From the NCBI RefSeq assembly GCF_006088715.1, contig NZ_CP030771.1, forward strand, positions 9,670,001 through 9,734,000: 64,000 nucleotides of DNA, read 5' to 3'. The notes under the pieces were generated by a model. It was not told the DNA's origin. It ran no database searches and saw nothing but the letters and a program-made list of their open reading frames with translations. Every line of letters starts with the position of its first letter. The first letter of the stretch is position 1. The translations under genes were made by a program, and so were the position numbers. This document shows positions 53,633 to 63,023 of the stretch, one piece after another. This DNA comes from Streptomyces sp. YIM 121038. GTDB lineage: Bacteria > Actinomycetota > Actinomycetes > Streptomycetales > Streptomycetaceae.

Positions 53633-54598
53633 ATGGTAAAAATCGGCTACACGATGATGACCGAGCAAGCGGGACCGCGTCCCCTCGTCGAGCATCTGGT
53701 CGCCGCGGAGGGCGCCGGTTTCGACTTCTCCGTGACCTCGGACCACTACTTCCCGTGGCTGGCGGAGCAGGGCCATGCGCCGTACGTGTGGAGCGTGCTC
53801 GGCGCCGCCGCGCAGGCGACCTCGCGGATCCCGCTCATGACGTACGTGACCTGTCCGACGTTCCGCTACCACCCCGCCGTTGTGGCCCAGAAGGCCGCCA
53901 CGATGCAGCTGCTCTCCGAGGGCCGCTTCCGGCTCGGTCTCGGCAGCGGCGAGAACCTCAACGAACACGTGGTCGGTGGCGGCTGGCCCGCGCCGGAGGT
54001 CCGGCTGGAGATGCTCGAAGAGGCCGTCGGGATCATCCGGGCGCTCTTCTCGGGGGAGACCGTCCACCACCAGGGCACCCACTTCGACGTGGCGGACGCC
54101 CGCCTGTGGGACCTGCCGGACGAGCCGCCGCCCCTCGGCGTGGCCGTCTCCGGCGAGCTGTCGTGCGCCCTGGCCGGCCGCCACGCCGACCTGGTCATCG
54201 CCACCGAGGCGAAGCCCGAGCTGCTCGACGCCTTCGACCGGCACGGCGGCAGCGGCAAGCCCCGCGTGGGGCAGCTGCCCGTCTGCTACGACCCCGACGA
54301 GGGCGCGGCGATCGCCCGCGCCCACGAGCAGTTCCGCTGGAGCGTGGGCGGCTGGCCGGTCAACGCCGAACTGCCCGGCCCGTCCGGCTTCGCCGGAGCC
54401 ACCCAGTACGTCACGCCGCAGGACGTCGCACAGCAGATCCCGTGCGGCGCCGACGTCGACGCGTTCGTCGAGGCGGTACGCCCCTACGCGGAGGCCGGCT
54501 TCACCGAGATCGCCCTCGTCCAGGTGGGCGGCGACCACCAGCTGCCGTTCATCGCCTGGGCCGAGAAGGAGCTGCTGCCCGCGCTGCGCGACCTGTGA
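53633..54598 (+). CDS. F420-dependent LLM-class oxidoreductase
   Basis: 321-aa TIM-barrel enzyme close to F420-dependent glucose-6-phosphate dehydrogenase-like proteins (TIGR03557-type). Seen: KIGYTMMTEQAGPRPLVEHL, FSVTSDHYFPWLAEQGHAPYVWSVLGA (cofactor-adjacent), YVTCPTFRYHPAVVAQKAATM, GRFRLGLGSGENLNEHV, and a C-terminal FTEIALVQVGGDHQL. The substrate cannot be deduced. Followed 40 bases later by a small gene on the same strand. Confidence 0.92.
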   Translation: MVKIGYTMMTEQAGPRPLVEHLVAAEGAGFDFSVTSDHYFPWLAEQGHAPYVWSVLGAAAQATSRIPLMTYVTCPTFRYHPAVVAQKAATMQLLSEGRFRLGLGSGENLNEHVVGGGWPAPEVRLEMLEEAVGIIRALFSGETVHHQGTHFDVADARLWDLPDEPPPLGVAVSGELSCALAGRHADLVIATEAKPELLDAFDRHGGSGKPRVGQLPVCYDPDEGAAIARAHEQFRWSVGGWPVNAELPGPSGFAGATQYVTPQDVAQQIPCGADVDAFVEAVRPYAEAGFTEIALVQVGGDHQLPFIAWAEKELLPALRDL

Positions 54599-54637
54599 CG
54601 CCGCATCCGCCCATGCACGACCCGACGGGAGAACAGC

Positions 54638-55048
54638 ATGAACGACACACCGAGCACGCAGCCGCCGCCCTCGTCCCCCGACCTGGTGCAGGTGGTGCTC
54701 AGCGACTGCTCGGCCGCCGACGCGGACGCGGTCTTCGGGGCCCTGTGCACTCACTTCCGCGGCGACCGCGGTGACGACGCGCCACGCCAGACCGAGGCGA
54801 CACGGCCCGCCGTCTGGACGGGCTCCTTCCAGGCCTCCCGGGCTCCGGGCCCGGTGCCGGGAGTGCTCCTCTCGGGCTCCGTGACCGCCGACCTGCAGGG
54901 CGGCCCGGCGGCGGTCGACCGGCTGCGCGCGGTGCTCGAAGGGGCCTTCAGCGCCGCGGCCGAGGGCACGGTGTCGGGCGACCAGGAGGTGCAGGTCCAG
55001 CTGCGCCTGACGGGCGCCGACCGCGGGGCCCCGCCCGCCGGGGCCTGA
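54638..55048 (+). CDS. Small cytoplasmic protein, unknown
   Basis: 136 aa. A Pro/Ser-rich start leads to an alpha-beta domain (DLVQVVLSDCSAADADAVFGAL, VLLSGSVTADLQGGPAAVDRLRAVLEGAF, EVQVQLRLTG). No family recognised, but conserved-looking and with GC3 pattern of a real gene. ATG 54638 has GGGAG nearby. Probably co-transcribed with the LLM enzyme. Confidence 0.75.
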   Translation: MNDTPSTQPPPSSPDLVQVVLSDCSAADADAVFGALCTHFRGDRGDDAPRQTEATRPAVWTGSFQASRAPGPVPGVLLSGSVTADLQGGPAAVDRLRAVLEGAFSAAAEGTVSGDQEVQVQLRLTGADRGAPPAGA

Positions 55049-55050
55049 GC

Positions 55051-55102
55051 GGCGGCGCCCACGGCGCGCTCAGAAGGGCGGCGCCCACGGCGTGCTCAGA
55101 AG
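55051..55102. repeat. 26-bp tandem duplication at the 3' end of glutaminase
   Basis: Copies at 55051-55076 and 55077-55102 match at 25 of 26 bases. The second contains the glutaminase stop codon (minus strand), so the duplication copied the gene's very end into the intergenic space. Confidence 0.85.
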
Positions 55103-56013
55103 ACGGAGAGCCCGGTGAGCGTGGTGAAGCGGTCGAGCGCGGCGACACCCGCCACGGAGTTCCCGCGCTGGTCCAGGCCGGGGCTCCACACGCACAGGGT
55201 GCAGCGGCCGGGCACGACGGCGATGATGCCGCCGCCCACGCCGCTCTTGCCGGGCAGGCCCACGCGGTGGGCGAAGTCACCGGCGGCGTCGTACGTGCCG
55301 CAGGTCAGCATGACCGCGTTGATCTGCTTGGCCTGGCTGCGGGTGAGCAGCGTGGAGCCGTCGGCCCGTATACCGTGGCGGGCGAGGAACCCGGCGGCCA
55401 GGGCGAGGTCGGCGCAGGACGCCTCGATGGAGCACTGGCGGAAGTACTGGGCGAGGAGCTCGGGGACGGCGTTGGCGATGTTGCCGTACGACGCCATGAA
55501 GTGCGCGAGGGCGGCGTTGCGGTCGCCGTGCTCGGTCTCGCTGTCGGCGACGTGCTCGTCGAAGGTGAGGCGGTCGTTCCCGGACTCGGCGCGCAGGAAG
55601 TCGCGCAGCGCCCCGGCGGCGTCACCGGTCAGGCTCTGCAGCCGGTCGGTGACGACGAGGGCACCGGCGTTGATGAAGGGGTTGCGCGGGATGCCGTGCT
55701 CGTACTCCAGCTGCACCAGCGAGTTGAACGGATTGCCCGACGGCTCCCGGCCCACGTGCTCCCACAGCAGCTCGCCCTCCAGGCTCAGATCGAGGGCGAG
55801 CGTGAAGACCTTGGTGATGGACTGGGTGGAGAAGGGCTGCTGCCAGTCCCCGACGCCGTAGACCGTGCCGTCGAGCTCGGCGACCGCCATCCCGAACCGT
55901 CGCGGGTCCGCCGAGGCGAGCGCCGGGATGTAGTCGGCGGGGCGGCCGCGGCCCGGCAGGCGCTGGATCTCGTCAGCGATGCGGTCGAGGACCGGCTGGA
56001 GGGAGGGTGACAC
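55096..56013 (-). CDS. glsA: Glutaminase A
   Basis: 305-aa glutaminase of the beta-lactamase-like fold. The SxxK catalytic pair is in FSTQSITKVF (S65-K68); NPFNSLVQLEYEHGIPRNPFINAGALV and the C-terminal GLPGKSGVGGGIIAVVPGR are diagnostic. Hydrolyses glutamine to glutamate and ammonia in the cytoplasm. Standard length; GTG 56013. Confidence 0.95.
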   Translation of the reverse strand: MSPSLQPVLDRIADEIQRLPGRGRPADYIPALASADPRRFGMAVAELDGTVYGVGDWQQPFSTQSITKVFTLALDLSLEGELLWEHVGREPSGNPFNSLVQLEYEHGIPRNPFINAGALVVTDRLQSLTGDAAGALRDFLRAESGNDRLTFDEHVADSETEHGDRNAALAHFMASYGNIANAVPELLAQYFRQCSIEASCADLALAAGFLARHGIRADGSTLLTRSQAKQINAVMLTCGTYDAAGDFAHRVGLPGKSGVGGGIIAVVPGRCTLCVWSPGLDQRGNSVAGVAALDRFTTLTGLSVF

Positions 56014-56336
56014 GCGTACTTGCTCCGTGTTCGTGCTTCTTGCGGTGGGGCGTCAGTACCTTACGGCAGCCCACGGGCGGAAACGATCAGGGCCGGGCGC
56101 ACGCCCCGGAGGCTGCCTCCACCTGGCCTGTTCGGGCGTACGGGGAACGCATGAGCGATCGCATGTTGAACCATTGCAAAGAGCAAGAAAAATAAGTTCT
56201 AAGTACAACCAACTGGCCGAAAAGTGGTCCACACCAGAGCCCGGCCAGGGGCACTCTGGCCCTCGATCGATGAGGTGTGTGCCGACGTGACCACCACCCC
56301 ACGGCGGCACCGCGATGCCCGAGGAGGGCCCGCGAC
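56014..56336 (+). promoter_or_regulatory. nar operon leader with AT-rich promoter and dyad
   Basis: 323 bases without an established gene. An unusually AT-rich patch (about 56163-56225) carries TTGCAA (56174-56179) and a TTCTAA-like -10 about 17 bases on. Downstream lies the inverted repeat GGCCAG-N7-CTGGCC (56243-56261), in the position of an untranslated-leader operator. A 14-codon frame with ATG 56151 ends in the promoter and is unlikely to be a gene. Confidence 0.6.
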
Positions 56337-59300
56337 ATGGGCATGGGACGCAGCAGGGCGAAGGCGGAGCGCGCCGCCGCGGACGCCGCCGAGCGACTGC
56401 TCGAAATCGGCCGATTACTTCAACAGGCACCCACGACACCGGAGGGCCGAGCGGTCTTCCGCCCAGGTCAGAAGGTCAACGACCAGCCCTATCGGGAGCG
56501 GTGGGCCCACGACAAGGTGGTGCGCTCCACCCACGGCGTGAACTGCACCGGCTCGTGTTCGTGGCAGGTGTACGTCAAGGACGGCCTGATCACCTGGGAG
56601 ACGCAGGCCACCGACTACCCCTCCACCGGACCCGACCGGCCCGACTACGAGCCGCGCGGCTGCCCGCGCGGCGCGTCCTTCTCCTGGTACACCTACTCGC
56701 CCACGCGCGTGCGATCTCCGCTGGCCCGCGGTGTTCTGGTGGAGATGTTCCGGTCCGCCAAGCGGAGGCTCGGCGACCCCGTCGCGGCCTGGGCGGAGAT
56801 CACCGGGGATCCGGAGCGGCGGCGCCGCTACCAGGCGGCGCGCGGCCACGGCGGCCTGGTGCGCGTCAGCTGGCAGGAGGCCCTGGAGATCGCGGCGGCC
56901 GCGTACGTGCACACCCTCGACGCGTACGGCCCCGACCGGATCGCGGGCTTCTCGCCGATCCCGGCGATGTCGATGGCCTCGCACGCCGTCGGCGCCCGCT
57001 TCCACGCCCTGATCGGCGCGCCCATGCTGTCCTTCTACGACTGGTACGCCGACCTGCCCGTCGCCTCGCCCCAGGTCTTCGGCGACCAGACCGACGTGCC
57101 CGAGTCCGGGGACTGGTGGGACGCCGCGTATCTGATGCTGTGGGGCTCGAACGTGCCGGTGACCCGCACCCCGGACGCCCACTGGATGGCCGAGGCCCGC
57201 TACCGGGGCCAGAAGGTCGTGGTCGTGTCGCCGGACTACGCCGACGCGACGAAGTTCGCCGACGAATGGCTGCACCCGCACCCCGGGACCGACGGCGCGC
57301 TCGCCATGGCGATGGGCCATGTGATCCTGCGCGAGTGCTTCGTCGACCGACAGGTGCCGTACTTCACCGACTACGTCAAACGGTTCACCGACCTGCCGTT
57401 CCTGATCGCCCTGGACGAGCGGGAGCGGGGCGCCCACACCCCGGGGGCCTTCGTCACCGCCGTCGACGCGGACCTCGCGCGGGAGGCACAGGCCGACGCG
57501 CGGCGCTGGATGCCGGTGTTCCTCGACGCGGTCACGGGCGAGCCCGCGGTGCCGAACGGCACCCTCGGCGACCGCTGGAGCAAGGGCGGCGAGGGCCGCT
57601 GGAACCTCGACCTGGGTGACCTCGACCCCGTGCTGAGCCTCCTCGGACACCCGGGCGCCGGGACCGCGACGGTGGTCCTTCCCCGCTTCGACGCAGCCGT
57701 CGACGAGGAGGGGGCGGGCGCGACGGTCCGCCGCACCGTGCCGACCACCCGCGTCGGCGGCCGCCTGGTGACCACGGTGTTCGACCTGATGCTGGCCCAG
57801 TACGGCGTGGCACGCGAGGCCCTCGACGGACGGCCGCCCGTCCCGTACGAGGACGCCTCGGCCCCCTGCACCCCCGCCTGGCAGGAAGCCGTCACCTCGG
57901 TGTCCGCGGGGGCCGCGGTGCGCGCCGCCCGGGAGTTCGCCCGCACCGCGGAGCAGACCCGGGGCCGCTGCATGATCGTGATGGGGGCCGGGACCAACCA
58001 CTGGTTCCACTCCGACACGATCTACCGCTCGTTCCTCTCACTGCTGCTGCTCACCGGCTGCCAGGGCGTCAACGGCGGCGGCTGGGCGCACTACGTGGGC
58101 CAGGAGAAGGTCCGCCCCTACGCCGGCTGGCAGCAGCTGGCCACCGGCTCCGACTGGGCCCGCCCCTCGCGGCAGATGGCCGGCACGCCCTACTGGTACC
58201 TGCACACCGACCAGTGGCGCTACGACAGGACCACCGCGGACGCCCTCGCCTCGCCCACCGGAGCAGGGGCGCTCAGCGGACTGCACACCGCGGACCTGCT
58301 CGCCCGCTCGACCCGGCAGGGGTGGATGCCCGCCTACCCCACCTTCTCGGCCAACCCGCTGACCCTGGGGCGGCGGATCCACGAGGCGGGCGCGGAGCCC
58401 GGCCCCTGGGTGGCCGCCGAGGAGGCGGCGGGCCGCCTCACCCACGCCTTCCAGGACCCCGACGACCCCGCCAACTGGCCCCGCGTCCTGACGGTGTGGC
58501 GGGCCAACCTGATCGGCTCCTCGGCCAAGGGCAACGAGTTCTTCCAGCGGCACCTGCTCGGCACCACCGACAACGCGAGCGCCGACGAGGTCCCGCCCGA
58601 CGACCGGCCCCGGCACGTCGCCTGGCACGAACAGGCCCCGCGCGGCAAGCTCGACCTGCTGCTCGCGCTCGACTTCCGCATGACCTCCACCACGCTCTTC
58701 GCCGACCTCGTGCTGCCCGCCGCCACCTGGTACGAGAAGCACGACCTGTCCAGCACGGACATGCACCCCTACGTGCACGCCTTCTCCCCGGCGATCAACC
58801 CGCCCTGGCAGGCCCGCACCGACTTCGAGATCTTCCACGGGCTCGCCGCCGAGGTGTCACGGCTCGCCCACGGGCGCCTGGACGTCGCCCACGACCTGGT
58901 GGCCACGGCCCTCCAGCACGACACCCCCGGCGAGGCACCGCCGCCGGGGCCCACCGGGCCGCAGTACACGCTCGTCGAGCGCGACTACCGGGCCGTCGCC
59001 GACAAGCTCGCCGCGCTCGGCCCGCTGCCCGACGAACTGGGCCTCCAGGTCAAGGGCGTCACCGTCCGCACCGCCCCCGAGAGCCGCTGGCTGACGGCCC
59101 GCTGCGGCACCGCCGCCGCGGGACCGGCCCGGGGCAGGCCCCTGCTGGACACCGACGTCAAGCTGTGCGAAGCGATCCTCGCGCTCTCCGGCACCACCAA
59201 CGGCCGCGTCGCCGCCGAAGGGCTGCGCCGGCTGGCCGAACGCTGCGGCGGCGACAGCGGGCTGGAGGAACTCGCCGCGTCGGTCGCCGAGCGACGCGTC

Positions 59301-60017
59301 GTCTTCTCCGACACCCAGGCCCGCCCCGTGCAGGTCAGCGCCAGCTTCGAATGGTCCGGCAAGGAGGCGTCCGACCGGCGCTACGCGCCCTTCACGATCA
59401 ACACCGAACACCGCAAGCCCTGGCACACCTTCACCGGACGGCAGCACTTCTACCTCGACCACCCCTGGATCACCGAGTTCGGCGAACAGCTGCCCGTCTA
59501 CCGGCCGCCCCTCGACCTCGCCCTCCTCGGCGAGCGGCCCGCCACCGACGGCGACGGCACCTCGGTGACCGTGCGCTACCTGACACCGCACTCGAAGTGG
59601 TCCATCCACTCCGAGTACCAGGAGAACCTCCTGATGCAGACCCTCGCCCGCGGCGGGCCCGTCATCTGGATCAGCGTCACCGACGCCGAAGCGATCGGCG
59701 TGGCGGACAACGACTGGATCGAAGCGGTCAACGCCAACGGCGTGGTCGTCGCCCGCGCCGTCGTCTCGCACCGGATGCCGCCCGGCACGGTGTTCATGTA
59801 CCACGTGCAGGAACGCCTGGTGAACGTCCCCAAGTCGGAGCGCACCGGGCGGCGCGGCGGCGTCCACAACGCCCTCACCCGGCTCCTCGTCAAACCGACC
59901 CACCTCATCGGCGGACACGCCCAGCTGTCCTTCGCCCCCAACTACTACGGCCCGACCGGCAACCAGCGCGACGCGGTCACCGTGATCCGCCGCCGCTCCC
60001 AGGAGGTGCAGTACTGA
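56337..60017 (+). CDS. narG: Respiratory nitrate reductase alpha subunit
   Basis: 1226-aa molybdo-bis-MGD enzyme reducing nitrate to nitrite with quinol electrons at the inner face of the membrane. The N-terminal HxxxCxxxC...C (H66, C70, C74, C109) binds FS0. FYDWYADLPVASP carries the Asp molybdenum ligand near 236. No Tat signal, as expected of cytoplasm-facing NarG. ATG 56337 follows GAGGAGG; codons upstream are a shadow. The stop overlaps the narH ATG by one base. Confidence 0.96.
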   Translation: MGMGRSRAKAERAAADAAERLLEIGRLLQQAPTTPEGRAVFRPGQKVNDQPYRERWAHDKVVRSTHGVNCTGSCSWQVYVKDGLITWETQATDYPSTGPDRPDYEPRGCPRGASFSWYTYSPTRVRSPLARGVLVEMFRSAKRRLGDPVAAWAEITGDPERRRRYQAARGHGGLVRVSWQEALEIAAAAYVHTLDAYGPDRIAGFSPIPAMSMASHAVGARFHALIGAPMLSFYDWYADLPVASPQVFGDQTDVPESGDWWDAAYLMLWGSNVPVTRTPDAHWMAEARYRGQKVVVVSPDYADATKFADEWLHPHPGTDGALAMAMGHVILRECFVDRQVPYFTDYVKRFTDLPFLIALDERERGAHTPGAFVTAVDADLAREAQADARRWMPVFLDAVTGEPAVPNGTLGDRWSKGGEGRWNLDLGDLDPVLSLLGHPGAGTATVVLPRFDAAVDEEGAGATVRRTVPTTRVGGRLVTTVFDLMLAQYGVAREALDGRPPVPYEDASAPCTPAWQEAVTSVSAGAAVRAAREFARTAEQTRGRCMIVMGAGTNHWFHSDTIYRSFLSLLLLTGCQGVNGGGWAHYVGQEKVRPYAGWQQLATGSDWARPSRQMAGTPYWYLHTDQWRYDRTTADALASPTGAGALSGLHTADLLARSTRQGWMPAYPTFSANPLTLGRRIHEAGAEPGPWVAAEEAAGRLTHAFQDPDDPANWPRVLTVWRANLIGSSAKGNEFFQRHLLGTTDNASADEVPPDDRPRHVAWHEQAPRGKLDLLLALDFRMTSTTLFADLVLPAATWYEKHDLSSTDMHPYVHAFSPAINPPWQARTDFEIFHGLAAEVSRLAHGRLDVAHDLVATALQHDTPGEAPPPGPTGPQYTLVERDYRAVADKLAALGPLPDELGLQVKGVTVRTAPESRWLTARCGTAAAGPARGRPLLDTDVKLCEAILALSGTTNGRVAAEGLRRLAERCGGDSGLEELAASVAERRVVFSDTQARPVQVSASFEWSGKEASDRRYAPFTINTEHRKPWHTFTGRQHFYLDHPWITEFGEQLPVYRPPLDLALLGERPATDGDGTSVTVRYLTPHSKWSIHSEYQENLLMQTLARGGPVIWISVTDAEAIGVADNDWIEAVNANGVVVARAVVSHRMPPGTVFMYHVQERLVNVPKSERTGRRGGVHNALTRLLVKPTHLIGGHAQLSFAPNYYGPTGNQRDAVTVIRRRSQEVQY

Positions 60018-61651
60018 TGCCCCGTGACGAAGGCGCCATCGGACGCTGCATGGCACAGGTGGCGATGGTGATGAACCTCGACAAGTGCATCGGCTGCCAC
60101 ACCTGCTCGGTCACCTGCAAACAGACGTGGACCAACCGCTCGGGCACCGAGTACGCCTGGTTCAACAACGTCGAGACCCGCCCCGGCCAGGGCTACCCCC
60201 GCGGCTACGAGGACCAGGACAGGTGGAAGGGCGGCTGGCGGCTCAAGCACGGCCGTCTCGTGCCGCGCAGCGGCGGCCGCGCCCGCCGCCTCGCACGGCT
60301 CTTCGCCAACCCCGAACTGCCCTCCCTCGACGACTACTACGAGCCGTGGACCTACGACTACGACAACCTGATCAGCGCGCCCCTGGGCGACGACGTCCCC
60401 ACGGCCGCGCCGCGTTCCCAGATCGACGGCCGCCCGACGTCCGTCACCTGGGGGCCCAACTGGGACGACGACCTCGGCGGCGGGCCCCAGCACCTCGCGG
60501 GCGACCCCGTCCTGAGGGACATCGGCGAACAGGTGCGCCTGGAGTACGAGCAGGCGTTCATGTTCTATCTGCCCCGCATCTGCGAGCACTGCCTCAACCC
60601 GTCCTGCGTCGCCGTGTGCCCCTCCGGCGCGCTGTACAAGCGCATCGAGGACGGCATCGTCCTCGTCGACCAGGACCGCTGCCGCGGCTGGCGCATGTGC
60701 GTCACCGGCTGCCCGTACAAGAAGGTCTACTTCAACCACAGCACCGGCAAGGCCGAGAAGTGCACCCTGTGCTACCCGCGCATCGAGGCCGGGCAGCCCA
60801 CCGTCTGCTCCGAGACCTGCGTCGGCCGGCTGCGCTACCTCGGCGTGATCCTCTACGACGCCGACAAGGCGGGGGAGGCCGCGGCCACCCCCGACGAGAA
60901 GGACCTGTACCAGGCCCAACTGGACTGCTTCCTCGACCCCTTCGACCCCCGGGTGGCGGCCGCGGCCGAGGCGTCCGGCATCCCGCACGACTGGATCACG
61001 GCCGCCCGCCGCTCCCCGGTGTACGACCTGATCAGCCGGTACCAGGTGGCCCTGCCCCTGCATCCCGAGTACCGCACGCTGCCCATGGTCTGGTACGTGC
61101 CGCCGCTCTCCCCGGTGGTCGAGTCCCTCACCGCCACCGGCCACGACGGCGAGGACCCCGCCAAGCTCTTCGCCGCCATCGACACCCTGCGCATCCCCGT
61201 CTCCTACCTGGCCGGTCTGTTCACCGCGGGCGACCCCGCGCCCGTCGAGGCCGCGCTGTGCCGCCTCGCCGCGATGCGCTCCCACATGCGGCGCGTCAAC
61301 CTCGGCGAGGAGCAGGACCCCGCCATCGCCCGCGCCGTCGGCATGGACGCCGGGGAGGTCGAGGCCATGTACCGGCTGCTCGCCCTCGCCAAGTACGACG
61401 AGCGCTACGTCATCCCCACCGGCTACCACACCACCGCCACCGGCGACGAGCCGGACGGCTGCAGCCTCGACCACGACCACGGCCCGGGCATGTTCGACGC
61501 CGACGCCTTCCACACCCCGCCGCCCGGCACCGAGGAGCCCGAGCCCGAACACGCCGGGACCTCGCTGCGCGGCCGTGTCAACCTCCTGGACTGGAACGGG
61601 CAGGGCCGCCCCGATGGCCTCTTCCCCGGCCCCGAAGGGCACCGGGCATGA
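60017..61651 (+). CDS. narH: Nitrate reductase beta subunit, iron-sulfur protein
   Basis: 544 aa. Four ferredoxin-like clusters: CIGCHTCSVTC, CEHCLNPSCVAVC, CRGWRMCVTGC and CTLCYPRI...CSETC. The Trp in CRGWRMC replaces a cysteine, making that centre [3Fe-4S], as in all NarH. The ribosome site AGGAGGTG lies in the end of narG. Passes electrons from NarI haem to NarG. Confidence 0.96.
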   Translation: MPRDEGAIGRCMAQVAMVMNLDKCIGCHTCSVTCKQTWTNRSGTEYAWFNNVETRPGQGYPRGYEDQDRWKGGWRLKHGRLVPRSGGRARRLARLFANPELPSLDDYYEPWTYDYDNLISAPLGDDVPTAAPRSQIDGRPTSVTWGPNWDDDLGGGPQHLAGDPVLRDIGEQVRLEYEQAFMFYLPRICEHCLNPSCVAVCPSGALYKRIEDGIVLVDQDRCRGWRMCVTGCPYKKVYFNHSTGKAEKCTLCYPRIEAGQPTVCSETCVGRLRYLGVILYDADKAGEAAATPDEKDLYQAQLDCFLDPFDPRVAAAAEASGIPHDWITAARRSPVYDLISRYQVALPLHPEYRTLPMVWYVPPLSPVVESLTATGHDGEDPAKLFAAIDTLRIPVSYLAGLFTAGDPAPVEAALCRLAAMRSHMRRVNLGEEQDPAIARAVGMDAGEVEAMYRLLALAKYDERYVIPTGYHTTATGDEPDGCSLDHDHGPGMFDADAFHTPPPGTEEPEPEHAGTSLRGRVNLLDWNGQGRPDGLFPGPEGHRA

Positions 61652-62277
61652 GCGGCACACCCCTCGTCCACCAGGCCGCTTCCCTGCTCCTGCGTCACCC
61701 CGACGCGGACTGGCCGCACCGGCTCCACGCGGTCACCACGGCCCTCGCCGCCGCCCCCGGCCGGCGCGCGGAACCGCTGCTCCGGTTCTGCGCGGCCGTC
61801 ACCGACGTCCCCGTGCTCGACCTGTCCGCGCGCTATGTGGCGACCTTCGACCGCAGCCGCAGGCGCACCCTGCACCTGACGTACTACACCGACGGCGACA
61901 CGCGCCGCCGCGGCCAGTCCCTGCTGCGCTGGCAGGATCTGTACCGCGCGCACGGGTGGCAGCCGCCCGCCGACGAACTGCCCGACTTCCTGCCCCTGGC
62001 CCTGGAATTCGCCGCCCGCTGCCCCGCACCGGGGCGCACCGCCCTGCGGGAGCACCGCGCCGCCGTCGAACTCCTCCGGCTCGCCCTGCGCGACCACCGC
62101 AGCCCCTACGCCGACGTCCTCGAAGCCGTCTGCCGCACCCTGCCCGGCGCGTCGCCCACCGACCGCGCCGCCGCACTGCGCCTGGCCCGGACGGGACCGC
62201 CCACCGAGACGGTCGGACTCCTGCCCTTCCCCCGACGAACCGCTGCGCACCCGCACGAGGAGGAGACCGTCTCGTGA
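61648..62277 (+). CDS. narJ: Nitrate reductase molybdenum cofactor assembly chaperone
   Basis: 209 aa, overlapping narH by four bases (ATGA). LVHQAASLLLRHPDADWPHRL, the long helical body, and YVATFDRSRRRTLHLTYYTDGDTRRRGQ are typical NarJ. It holds NarG for cofactor insertion. Ends in a low-complexity His/Glu tail. Confidence 0.93.
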   Translation: MSGTPLVHQAASLLLRHPDADWPHRLHAVTTALAAAPGRRAEPLLRFCAAVTDVPVLDLSARYVATFDRSRRRTLHLTYYTDGDTRRRGQSLLRWQDLYRAHGWQPPADELPDFLPLALEFAARCPAPGRTALREHRAAVELLRLALRDHRSPYADVLEAVCRTLPGASPTDRAAALRLARTGPPTETVGLLPFPRRTAAHPHEEETVS

Positions 62278-63023
62278 AGCACCTGCACACCACCTTGTGG
62301 GGCGTGCTGCCCTATCTCGTCGTGGCCTTCATGGTCACGGGCACCGTGTGGCGCTACCGCTACGACCGGTTCGGCTTCACCACCCGCTCCAGCCAGCTGC
62401 ACGAGAACCGGCTCCTGCGGGTCGGCGGCCCCCTCTTCCACTTCGGTCTGCTCTTCGTCATCGCCGGACACCTCATCGGCCTGCTCGTCCCCGAGGCCTT
62501 CACCGACCGCGTCCACGTCCACGAGTGGCTCTACCACGCCAACGCGCTGCTCGTCGGCGGCATCGCGGGCCTCGCCACCCTGGCCGGGCTCGCGATCCTG
62601 CTCTACCGCCGCCTGCGCGTACCGGCCGTCCGCGGCGCCACCAGCCGCAGCGACCGCGCCGTCTACCCGCTCCTCGCCGCGGTGATCCTGGCCGGGATCA
62701 CCGCGACCGCCTCCACCGCGCCGCCCCACCACTACGACTACCGGCTCGGCGTCTCCGTGTGGGTCCGCTCCCTGTTCGCCCTGGACCCCGACGTGTCGGC
62801 CATGTCCCACGCCCCGTTCGTCTACCAGACGCACACGCTGCTCGCCATGGCGCTGTTCGCGCTGTGGCCCTTCAGCCGCCTCGTGCACGCCTTCACCGCC
62901 CCGGTCGGCTATCTGGCCCGCCCCTACATCGTCTACCGCTCCCGCGGCGCGCGGCCCGCGCCGGTGACCCGTCCCGCCCCGGTGGCCGCCCCGCCGGTAC
63001 GGGACGCCGCCGCGCGCCGGTGA
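62274..63023 (+). CDS. narI: Nitrate reductase gamma subunit, cytochrome b
   Basis: 249-aa integral membrane diheme protein with five helices. Haem-ligand candidates are in FHFGLLFVIAGHLIGL and the HAPFVYQTHTLLAMALFALWPFSRLVHAF helix. GTG 62274 overlaps narJ by four bases. Oxidises menaquinol at the outer side. The tail is a Pro/Ala/Arg extension. Confidence 0.94.
   Translation: MKHLHTTLWGVLPYLVVAFMVTGTVWRYRYDRFGFTTRSSQLHENRLLRVGGPLFHFGLLFVIAGHLIGLLVPEAFTDRVHVHEWLYHANALLVGGIAGLATLAGLAILLYRRLRVPAVRGATSRSDRAVYPLLAAVILAGITATASTAPPHHYDYRLGVSVWVRSLFALDPDVSAMSHAPFVYQTHTLLAMALFALWPFSRLVHAFTAPVGYLARPYIVYRSRGARPAPVTRPAPVAAPPVRDAAARR

Noticed and set aside
56151..56195. 14-codon frame ahead of narG as a leader peptide
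   Set aside because: Its 3' half coincides with the likely -35/-10 region, so it would not be on the nar transcript.
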